A DNA stretch of 5,749 bases from Actinomycetes bacterium (GTDB lineage: Bacteria; Actinomycetota; Acidimicrobiia; Spongiisociales; UBA5794). The DNA is taken from assembly GCA_023336875.1 (NCBI GenBank), contig JAMBLH010000129.1, positions 1-5,749 of the forward strand. Direction: 5' to 3'. The translations under genes and the position numbers were made by a program. The notes beneath the pieces were generated by a model. It was not told the DNA's origin. It worked only from the letters and a program-made list of their open reading frames with translations, and did no database searches. Positions 1-5,314 of the stretch are shown here, in pieces (position 1 is the first letter of the stretch; the number at the start of each line of letters is the position of its first letter).

Positions 1-263
1 AACTCGACCCGTGGTTTCTTAAGCGTCTCTTCGGGTAGCCCGACGCCGTGAGCTGCGGTTCCACGGGTCGTATATTTCGAATCAAGCTCATCCAAGGACT
101 GGGTGACGGTGATATCGTCGACCACAATCTCAAAGGTGCTCGGAGATTCAACGCGACCCTCAACGGTCTCAGCCTCGCCGTATTTCGTCCAGGCACTGGT
201 CCGCGCAGGAGAGACCTGCCCATCAAGCCGGCCTGAGTTGATTTTCTTATCCGGACGCGGCAT
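1..263 (-). CDS. Hypothetical protein, C-terminus cut by the left window edge
   Basis: An open frame reads leftward from an ATG at 263-261 for 87 codons without a stop and leaves the window, so only the N-terminal part is seen. A strong SD (GGGAGG at 275-270) lies 6 nt before the ATG, which is the main reason to accept this frame and start. The protein begins MPRPDKKINSGRLDG and is hydrophilic and rich in charged residues, with no signal peptide or membrane segment, so it is probably cytoplasmic. A beta-prone stretch around residues 40-52 (STFEIVVDDITVT) is followed by an acidic, possibly helical segment (QSLDELDSKY). I do not recognise the family and assign no function. The gene is divergent from the holin-like gene at 356. 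A competing rightward frame of 62 codons covers part of the same DNA but has no SD and an unconvincing composition. Confidence 0.6.
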   Translation of the reverse strand, partial: MPRPDKKINSGRLDGQVSPARTSAWTKYGEAETVEGRVESPSTFEIVVDDITVTQSLDELDSKYTTRGTAAHGVGLPEETLKKPRVE

Positions 264-269
264 GCATTA

Positions 270-275
270 CCTCCC
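270..275 (-). promoter_or_regulatory. Shine-Dalgarno site of the left-edge gene
   Basis: GGGAGG on the minus strand ends 6 nt before the ATG at 263-261. It selects that ATG over a second, out-of-frame ATG at 267-265, which would be only 2 nt from the SD. Confidence 0.65.
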
Positions 276-292
276 ATTGCCTTCCTGTCACC

Positions 293-328
293 AAGATAGC
301 TGAGTCCCCCTCAGAACGAAAGTGTCAA
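293..328 (-). promoter_or_regulatory. Possible promoter and operator region for the left-edge gene
   Basis: On the minus strand a perfect TTGACA lies at 328-323 and a TATCTT (-10-like) at 298-293. They are 24 bp apart, which is too long for a normal sigma70-type promoter, so they may not work as a pair. Between them is an inverted repeat, CTGAG-N5-CTCAG (300-314), which could be an operator. The TATCTT box is 29 nt upstream of the ATG, leaving room for the SD. This is inferred from box matches only. Confidence 0.3.
300..314. repeat. Short inverted repeat CTGAG-TCCCC-CTCAG
   Basis: Two perfect 5-bp arms (300-304 and 310-314) flank a 5-nt C-rich spacer in the divergent intergenic region. It lies next to the -10-like box of the left-edge gene and about 40 bp before the holin-like start, so it could bind a regulator acting on either gene. 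A repeat this short can also occur by chance. Confidence 0.3.
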
Positions 329-342
329 TTCGGCAACCCGAT

Positions 343-348
343 TACTGT
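343..348 (+). promoter_or_regulatory. Putative -10 box for a leaderless transcript of the holin-like gene
   Basis: TACTGT fits the actinobacterial TANNNT -10 pattern and ends exactly 7 nt before the ATG at 356, so transcription would start at or beside the start codon. No SD-like sequence precedes this ATG, as expected for a leaderless mRNA. A weak -35-like GTGTCA at 322-327 would be only 15 bp away. The same box, spacing and lack of SD recur before the pyrophosphatase gene. Confidence 0.4.
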
Positions 349-355
349 CTAGTCA

Positions 356-709
356 ATGAAATTCCTGATTCGCCTTGCGCTCAACGCCGCGATCGTTTGG
401 ATCACGTTCGCAGTCATCGACGGCCTCACGTTCGGCGGCGAATGGCTCGGATTCCTGATCGTTGCAGGTATGTTGGCGGTCGCCAACGCTGTGGTTCTAC
501 CGATACTGAAACTACTTGCGCTGCCGGTTCGCATGATGACACTTGGGCTCGCAACTCTGGCCATCAACGTGGCGGTCATCGTTGCGATCATCTGGTTCGC
601 AGGGCAGCTCGATCCCGAAGTCAGCAGCTCAGCATGGGGACCAACGATCTTGGGTGCGCTGATGATCACTATCCTCTCGTCGATCGTCTCGACCCTCATC
701 AAGGACTGA
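356..709 (+). CDS. Holin-4_2 (YvlD-like) family small membrane protein
   Basis: This 117-residue protein is almost wholly hydrophobic. Four membrane helices are predicted at about residues 3-21, 31-50, 60-82 and 95-113. The family pattern is visible: a conserved Asn-Ala plus Pro (NAVVLPILKLLALP, residues 44-57) leads into TLGL (62-65) and Asn71 in the third helix. The length matches the family (about 110-120 residues). Members are usually annotated 'phage holin family protein', but most are chromosomal and their role is unknown. Nothing here suggests a lysis cassette: there is no endolysin and no phage gene nearby. The ATG at 356 has no SD and sits 7 nt after a TANNNT box. The stop is 2 nt before the hydrolase GTG, so the two are very probably co-transcribed and translationally coupled. 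Confidence 0.85.
   Translation: MKFLIRLALNAAIVWITFAVIDGLTFGGEWLGFLIVAGMLAVANAVVLPILKLLALPVRMMTLGLATLAINVAVIVAIIWFAGQLDPEVSSSAWGPTILGALMITILSSIVSTLIKD
701..705 (+). promoter_or_regulatory. Shine-Dalgarno site that sets the hydrolase GTG start
   Basis: AAGGA lies in the last codons of the holin-like gene, 6 nt before the GTG at 712. It supports starting the hydrolase here rather than at upstream in-frame codons that would overlap the holin-like gene. Confidence 0.6.
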
Positions 710-711
710 CA

Positions 712-2475
712 GTGTCGCCGAAGAAGTATTCACCTCCCCTTGCTGGCCTGCTGACGGGTCTCTCAATGGCAACCAAGTCCCTTGAACCAAGCCTCATGCC
801 AAGATCAGCAATAGACCAGGGACTGATCATGGCAGGGAGCTTCGCAACCGGGTTCGTTGCCGGAGCCGCGTCCGCGGTCGCTCTCGATATGGTTCCCCCG
901 TTCGGCGGGACATCCGCGCTGCGGATCGCAGGAGTGGTGGCAACCGGTGTTCGAGCCACCAGCTTCGTGCAGGGCTTCGGACAGTCACAGCCAGCCTCCA
1001 CGAGTCCAGCCACCGCATGGACAGAGGCAGGCACTGACTTGATGAGTGGCGTGGCCCTCTCAGGGGTTCCAGACAGCAACGCTCCAGCTCTGGGAGCCGT
1101 CAGCGCCATTGCGGTCGCGGCATCGATGGTGCATGACGTGCAAGCGGCGTTGCACGTCCGCGATGATCAACCTGGCGCCAAGTACCTGGCTACTGCTACG
1201 GGCGTAGCGGTTGGAGCGGTCGCGGGTGTCGGCGCCCTTGCTGCACTGATCCATACGTCGGGATACCTGGCGCGCAAGGTGACACGAACGCAGGGGCTTC
1301 TCGGAACCTTCATGTATGCGGGAGGGGTCGTCGCCTCAGTGGGTGTACTGGGAATCGGCGCCAAGGTCGGTGTTGGGAGCGTGCTCGGTTCGATCAAGAA
1401 GGGGAATCAGGCGGTCGAGCTCAGGTATCAGGATGCCCCTGACGGCGTCAACGTGACAGGAGGTGCGTACAGCCTCGTTCCCTACGACACACTCGGACTC
1501 CAGGGAAGGCGTCTTGTCTCGGTCGCGACGACAGCTGACGACATAGAGACCGTGATGGGTGAATCTCCACGCAAAGATCCTGTGAGGGTCTTCATTGGCG
1601 TCGATTCAGCGGAATCCATAGAGGAACGAGTCGAGCTAGCAATTCAGGAGCTTCGCCGAACGGGCGGATTCGACCGGTCAGCGATAATTGCAGCTTCACC
1701 CGCAGGCACGGGCTATGTGAATTACATCACCGTTGAGGCGGCGGAACTCATGGCGCGAGGTGATGTCGCGACCGTCGCGATCCAGTATGGGAGGCTTCCC
1801 TCGATGTTGTCGATGAATAAGGTCGAAGAGGCGTCGGCTCTCTACGCGGAGTTGGTTGCGCGGCTGAGAGCTGAGATAGATACTCTCGACCGCGGTATCC
1901 AACTGTATGCCTATGGAGAGAGCCTCGGGGCGCAAACTGGTCAGAACGGCATCGAATCCATCTGGAACGGCACCGACCTCCCCGTGGATGGTGCCCTCTG
2001 GGTTGGTACGCCGTCAGGTACCGGCCTCTTCGACCAATTGACGACCGATGCCGGTGTCCCAATTTTTGACCGACCGGAACAACTGATCGAGTACGTGGAT
2101 TCAGGGGAATCGACTCCCCCAGCGGTCTACCTCAATCACGACAACGATCCTGTGGCAAGCTTCACACCATCGACGTTCAGCACGATGCCCGGCTGGATCA
2201 GAGAAGAGGATCGAGGTCGTGGCGTCAACCCTTACCAGCGGTGGTTGCCTGGTGTTGCGTTCTGGCAGGGCCTCATCGATACGAAGAACGCAGCAACGGT
2301 TGTGCCGGGCGAATTCAAATCCTCAGGTCACGACTACCGGGCGGATCTGGCACGATTCACACGTGTCGCCTACGGGTTCGACGACGTGACAGCAGAGCAG
2401 ATGCAGCGAATCGAGCAGCGGCTTCGCTCGTCTGAGGTGGAGCGCGCGGCCAACATAGCTGAAGGCAAGGGCTGA
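712..2475 (+). CDS. Membrane-anchored alpha/beta hydrolase (Abhydrolase_9 type)
   Basis: This 587-residue protein has two parts. The N-terminal part (about 1-235) carries several Gly/Ala-rich membrane segments, near 37-61, 126-147, 158-181 and 196-224, and includes the LMPRSAIDQGLIMAG stretch (28-42) typical of the Abhydrolase_9_N region. The C-terminal part is a serine hydrolase. Its nucleophile elbow is YGESLG with Ser404. The likely acid is Asp479 in NHDNDPV (Asp477 is an alternative), and the likely base is His540 in SSGHDY. The order Ser-Asp-His and the spacing fit the fold. Members are mostly uncharacterised actinobacterial membrane proteins, and the substrate is unknown; lipid or ester cleavage at the membrane is only a guess. 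The GTG start at 712 has an SD and directly follows the holin-like stop. The frame is open for 130 codons upstream, but that part is Arg-rich, out-of-frame noise over the holin-like gene. Its stop is 3 bp from the convergent acyltransferase stop. Confidence 0.85.
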   Translation: MSPKKYSPPLAGLLTGLSMATKSLEPSLMPRSAIDQGLIMAGSFATGFVAGAASAVALDMVPPFGGTSALRIAGVVATGVRATSFVQGFGQSQPASTSPATAWTEAGTDLMSGVALSGVPDSNAPALGAVSAIAVAASMVHDVQAALHVRDDQPGAKYLATATGVAVGAVAGVGALAALIHTSGYLARKVTRTQGLLGTFMYAGGVVASVGVLGIGAKVGVGSVLGSIKKGNQAVELRYQDAPDGVNVTGGAYSLVPYDTLGLQGRRLVSVATTADDIETVMGESPRKDPVRVFIGVDSAESIEERVELAIQELRRTGGFDRSAIIAASPAGTGYVNYITVEAAELMARGDVATVAIQYGRLPSMLSMNKVEEASALYAELVARLRAEIDTLDRGIQLYAYGESLGAQTGQNGIESIWNGTDLPVDGALWVGTPSGTGLFDQLTTDAGVPIFDRPEQLIEYVDSGESTPPAVYLNHDNDPVASFTPSTFSTMPGWIREEDRGRGVNPYQRWLPGVAFWQGLIDTKNAATVVPGEFKSSGHDYRADLARFTRVAYGFDDVTAEQMQRIEQRLRSSEVERAANIAEGKG

Positions 2476-2478
2476 GGG

Positions 2479-3792
2479 CTACGCCGCCAGGACAACCGCT
2501 TCAACAACTGCTTTTCTATCTTCGTGGACCTGTTCGTACACGTCCTTGATCGACCTCGAGCGGACGAGAGTTCTGATCCCCCTGGCAAGCAAGGTGATCC
2601 GTTCGACCAAAGCGATCACCGCGAACAAATAGAACGGCATCAGGATGAACATGGCCGCGAATATCTCGACGCCACCGCTTGCCCACGCCCGCCACAGCCA
2701 GAAGCCCCACGTGACGACGTAGACGAAGATGGCACCGAGCGGCTTGATCGTCGCCATCACTGCATCATCGACCTTGAGTCTCCCGATGAGCCAGACGAGG
2801 GCCATGGGAATGGCATTGACCACAATGCCAATGACTGCGAATGGAAGTAGAAGCAATCCGATGACAATGTCCTTGACGATGTTCCACAGGAACGCCCACT
2901 TCGTGCCCAGACCAGCAACGAACATCTCGTCGCTTACGCCGAGGGCATCGATCTCGGTCTGATACAACTCCATCGTTTCGACAACGGCTTTCTTAGGCTC
3001 ATCAGATGCCTCATCCAGCAACCGCGCGAGCCGCTCCTTGTCGCCGTGACCAATGGATGCCTTGGAGCCAAGCGCCTGGCGGAGGGCGACATCAGAGGCA
3101 GCAGAGAGGTTCCGAGCTGTTACCCAGTCCTCGAAATCCGGTGCAGCCCACCGTAGATGCTGCTCCATCTCCGTTGTCAGGGCCACAACGGCGTCGCGAT
3201 TCGAAGCATCCTGGGGCTCCCCGGGTGCTACATGCAGACTGACCCATTCGTCGAGGTCAATCGGATAGCCGATATCGATGAACACCTTCGAGCGCAACGC
3301 CGCCTTGTTCTCGTAGTGGATTCCTGCGCTGAGGAGCAAGATGTTCTCAACACCGCTTGCTCTTGCGCCAAGTGCGATGCGGGCGGAGCCCGTCTTGATG
3401 TGAGCGATCCTCGGATCGTCAACCGTAATGCCCTCGGGAAAGATCGTGACGAGATCGTTCTCGCCGAGTGCCTCGTACGTTGAGCGAAACATCTGATCGT
3501 TGGACGACGGCCCGCCATCGTCACTCTTGTGGACGGGTATGGCGCCGACCCAGTTCAGGATGTTGCGAACCACCGGATAGTTCCAGATCACATCCCTGGC
3601 GACGAATCTTGGTACGCGGTCCATGGCTCGTATGAGCACGAGCGGGTCAGTGAACCCTCCGAAATGGCTGGAGTTTGCCAGCTGTGATCCGCTCGCCGTG
3701 AGCCCGTGGCGCTGTCGTACTTCAACCCGATGAAAAAGAAGTGCAGTGGCCCACGCGACGATCTTCCTGATCGTGCGTTCTCTACGATTCAC
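2479..3792 (-). CDS. PlsC-type glycerolipid acyltransferase with C-terminal membrane module
   Basis: This 437-residue protein is predicted to transfer an acyl chain to glycerol-3-phosphate or lysophosphatidate at the inner face of the membrane. The four acyltransferase blocks appear in order. Block I is [11 protein letters not shown], with catalytic His43 and Asp49. Block II is [10 protein letters not shown] (83-92). Block III is [12 protein letters not shown] (118-129), followed by [11 protein letters not shown]. Block IV is around SAGIHYENK (155-163). The His-x5-Asp spacing, rather than His-x4-Asp, and the long block III resemble the eukaryotic-type Gat/Gpt2 acyltransferases more than compact PlsC. 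Residues 200-298 are charged and probably helical. Membrane segments lie near 309-335, 349-370 and 375-397, and the tail is basic. The GTG at 3792 is chosen because GGAGG lies 6 nt upstream; translation further upstream in this frame would read through the pyrophosphatase gene and looks random. The gene overlaps the pyrophosphatase stop by 11 bp. Whether it acts on the sn-1 or sn-2 position cannot be told. Confidence 0.85.
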   Translation of the reverse strand: MNRRERTIRKIVAWATALLFHRVEVRQRHGLTASGSQLANSSHFGGFTDPLVLIRAMDRVPRFVARDVIWNYPVVRNILNWVGAIPVHKSDDGGPSSNDQMFRSTYEALGENDLVTIFPEGITVDDPRIAHIKTGSARIALGARASGVENILLLSAGIHYENKAALRSKVFIDIGYPIDLDEWVSLHVAPGEPQDASNRDAVVALTTEMEQHLRWAAPDFEDWVTARNLSAASDVALRQALGSKASIGHGDKERLARLLDEASDEPKKAVVETMELYQTEIDALGVSDEMFVAGLGTKWAFLWNIVKDIVIGLLLLPFAVIGIVVNAIPMALVWLIGRLKVDDAVMATIKPLGAIFVYVVTWGFWLWRAWASGGVEIFAAMFILMPFYLFAVIALVERITLLARGIRTLVRSRSIKDVYEQVHEDRKAVVEAVVLAA

Positions 3793-4396
3793 CGAACGCC
3801 TCCGCGTAGTCCGCCATTGCGGCAGTGACGACCTTGGCTGCATGCTCCGAACCGTAGGTCCAGGGAATCTCGACGGTGTTCGGCTCGCCAGGGAGCGTCT
3901 TGTAGGAAGCGAAGTAGTGCTCGATGCGGCCAACGAGCATGTCGGGAAGATCATCAATGTCCTCCACCTCGCTCCAGGCTGGGTCATTGTCGAGGACGGC
4001 GATTATCTTGTCGTCAGCTTCTCCCCCGTCGATCATCTGCAGACCTCCGACCACCCTGACCTTCGTAACGATCTCGATACGGTTGATGGGTCGCTCAGAG
4101 ATCACGCAGATGTCCAGCGGATCGTTATCCGATCGGTCAACACCGTCACAGAGCTCCGCAACCCGCTGGTCGCAGTACGTCCTGGGAATGAACCCGTAGA
4201 GCACCGGTGGGGAGCTCGAGCCCCGCTGAGGCCGGTCCACCATGAGGTAGCCGGTTTCTTTGTCGACCTCGTACTTGACCACATCGAAAGGCGTTATCTC
4301 GATAAAGGCATTTACACGGAGCGGCGTGTCGTCGCCTGCCGATAAACCGTGCCACGGATGTGGGCGCCACCTGAAGAATGGTTGAGGGAATGCCAT
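3782..4396 (-). CDS. ppa: Inorganic pyrophosphatase, family I
   Basis: This soluble 204-residue enzyme hydrolyses pyrophosphate to two phosphates using Mg2+ in the cytoplasm. The family I signature DNDPLDI (90-96) is intact and gives metal ligands Asp90, Asp92 and Asp95. By alignment to the E. coli enzyme, other active-site residues are present: Glu33, Lys41, Glu43, Arg58, Tyr67 in LYGFIP, Asp123, Asp128 and Lys130 in DGGEADDK, and the Tyr-Lys pair of SYKTLP. The N-terminus, [12 protein letters not shown], marks a distinct subgroup of about 200 residues, longer than the E. coli type. The ATG at 4396 fits that N-terminus; it has no SD but lies 7 nt after a TACGGT box, so the gene may have its own leaderless promoter. 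It lies 48 bp after the DUF5996-like gene and its 3' end contains the SD and start of the acyltransferase, so it could be coupled to that gene. Confidence 0.95.
   Translation of the reverse strand: MAFPQPFFRWRPHPWHGLSAGDDTPLRVNAFIEITPFDVVKYEVDKETGYLMVDRPQRGSSSPPVLYGFIPRTYCDQRVAELCDGVDRSDNDPLDICVISERPINRIEIVTKVRVVGGLQMIDGGEADDKIIAVLDNDPAWSEVEDIDDLPDMLVGRIEHYFASYKTLPGEPNTVEIPWTYGSEHAAKVVTAAMADYAEAFGES
3799..3803 (-). promoter_or_regulatory. Shine-Dalgarno site of the acyltransferase, inside ppa
   Basis: GGAGG on the minus strand lies 6 nt before the GTG at 3792-3790 and within the last codons of the pyrophosphatase gene. It fixes the acyltransferase start and suggests that ribosomes finishing ppa can re-initiate on the next gene. 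Confidence 0.7.
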
Positions 4397-4403
4397 AGGG
4401 CAT

Positions 4404-4409
4404 ACCGTA
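4404..4409 (-). promoter_or_regulatory. Putative -10 box for leaderless ppa transcription
   Basis: TACGGT on the minus strand fits TANNNT and ends 7 nt before the ppa ATG, the same arrangement as TACTGT before the holin-like gene. There is no SD near this ATG. No convincing -35 box is seen; the region where one would lie is taken up by a small inverted repeat. Confidence 0.4.
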
Positions 4410-4416
4410 GACGCGC

Positions 4417-4434
4417 GATGGCGGCCAGGCCATC
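4417..4434. repeat. Inverted repeat GATGGC-N6-GCCATC between the DUF5996-like gene and ppa
   Basis: Two perfect 6-bp arms (4417-4422 and 4429-4434) flank 6 nt. On the minus strand the hairpin begins 11 nt after the DUF5996-like stop and ends 7 nt before the TACGGT box. There is no T-run after it, so it is a poor intrinsic terminator. It could be a weak pause site or an operator for a ppa promoter, or chance. Confidence 0.3.
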
Positions 4435-4444
4435 TCCTAGCTTC

Positions 4445-5227
4445 TCAGCTGCTCAAGGTTCGTCCCGCAATGCTGTGGACTGACAGACCGAACGCGACGA
4501 TGTTCGCATGGTCGATTCCTGCTGGGGGCAGCTCGGCTCCCTGCCACCCATCCAGGTGCCAGCTTGCTCCGGGAGGAAGGGGGTGAGAAGCCCAATCCTC
4601 CTCGAAAGGCCAAGGGTTGGCGTAGAAGTACGATTCATTCGACGGATAGAAGCCGACAGCGATCTGAGCAGACGCCTCGGAGTCGCCGTAGGACGCCATC
4701 TTGGACGAGTACCACTCCGTGGCAATGTCGAATCCGTGGGGCCACAGATGTGGGCCTGCGACCTCACCGGCAAGGGAGTTGTTCATATCTGCAAACGCAG
4801 TTGCCGCGTACGATGCCGCTGCGAAAAACGCCGCAGCGTGATCCTTGTTGTACACAAGGGTATCGGAACCGCCGAATCGCTCCTTGTCCGCGTCGATGTC
4901 GGTTCCATGCCGCGCTGCAACAGCAACAGCGGCCTCGCCGATCGACAGAGACGACGGCCCGTCGGTCAGATCGATACGCTCGGCATCGCCGTTCGCTGAG
5001 ATCACAATCTCGTGTGTTTTTAGATCGATGGTGCTGTACAGGTCGGAGCCGTCCGCAAGTGGTGTCGGTGCGCTTAGCAGCCCAACCAGGTCAATGGACA
5101 TCGCTACGTAGTTCCATCGGTCATCTGGTGTCCCCGCTGCACGAGGTATGGCCGTCAGAGCCTTCGAATAGGCCTGAAGCGTATACCTCGTGTCATCCCA
5201 TTTCGCGGGAAGTTGTGGCATGGTCAT
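4445..5227 (-). CDS. DUF5996-like protein of unknown function
   Basis: This 260-residue protein has no signal peptide or membrane helix and is probably cytoplasmic. It resembles the DUF5996 family from memory: LPAKWDDTRYTLQAY near the N-terminus, a beta-rich central part with VAMSIDLVGL (41-50) and STIDLKTHEIVI (65-76), then the best block, GPHLWPHGFDIATEW (158-172), followed by QIAVGFYPSNESYFYANPWPF (split around 188-208) and LPPGASWHLDGWQGAELP (217-234). The conserved Trp, His, Asp and Glu residues in the last blocks could form a ligand or metal site, but no reaction is known. Start choice: ATG at 5227 has GAGGA 5 nt upstream. An in-frame ATG two codons later (5221) is less well placed, and an upstream ATG at 5278 lacks an SD and adds a poor extension. 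It lies 87 bp after the cupredoxin-like gene and 48 bp before ppa, in the same direction. Confidence 0.7.
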   Translation of the reverse strand: MTMPQLPAKWDDTRYTLQAYSKALTAIPRAAGTPDDRWNYVAMSIDLVGLLSAPTPLADGSDLYSTIDLKTHEIVISANGDAERIDLTDGPSSLSIGEAAVAVAARHGTDIDADKERFGGSDTLVYNKDHAAAFFAAASYAATAFADMNNSLAGEVAGPHLWPHGFDIATEWYSSKMASYGDSEASAQIAVGFYPSNESYFYANPWPFEEDWASHPLPPGASWHLDGWQGAELPPAGIDHANIVAFGLSVHSIAGRTLSS

Positions 5228-5288
5228 GGTGATCCTCGGTCGCGTGTGCTCGGTACAACAACCCAGCGTCGAAAGCATTCCGGTTCAG

Positions 5289-5307
5289 ATCGCGTAATGA
5301 GCGCGAT
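5289..5307. repeat. Inverted repeat ATCGCG-N7-CGCGAT after the cupredoxin-like gene
   Basis: Two perfect 6-bp arms (5289-5294 and 5302-5307) flank 7 nt. On the minus strand the repeat starts 8 nt after the TAG of the cupredoxin-like gene. It could form a short GC-containing hairpin, but no T-tract follows, so termination would be weak. The AT-rich centre and symmetric arms would also suit an operator upstream of the DUF5996-like gene. Confidence 0.35.
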
Positions 5308-5314
5308 ACTCCCA

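Noticed and set aside
349..702. Long leftward open frame antisense to the holin-like gene
   Set aside because: It has no family resemblance, while the rightward frame gives four clean membrane helices and conserved motifs.
322..711. A 130-codon upstream extension of the hydrolase frame, beginning at a GTG at 322
   Set aside because: It lies across the holin-like gene in another frame, is rich in Arg, Cys and His like a shadow translation, and the SD before GTG 712 explains the true start.
356..2475. A phage lysis cassette suggested by the holin family name
   Set aside because: The hydrolase is an alpha/beta serine hydrolase with membrane helices, not a peptidoglycan endolysin, and no phage genes are near. 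The family is commonly chromosomal.
3793..3987. A 65-codon upstream extension of the acyltransferase frame
   Set aside because: It is out-of-frame reading of the pyrophosphatase gene, rich in Arg, Ser and Thr, and the SD before GTG 3792 marks the real start.
3746..4345. A 199-codon rightward frame opposite ppa
   Set aside because: The pyrophosphatase on the other strand has all active-site motifs, and this frame resembles no family.
4146..4433. A 95-codon leftward frame starting at an ATG at 4433 close to GGAG
   Set aside because: The GGAG is directly against the ATG, which is too close for an SD, and the frame runs out of register through ppa.
4508..5232. Two long rightward frames (163 and 222 codons) opposite the DUF5996-like gene
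   Set aside because: Their composition is Arg/Ser-rich shadow, and the minus-strand protein has recognisable blocks and an SD.
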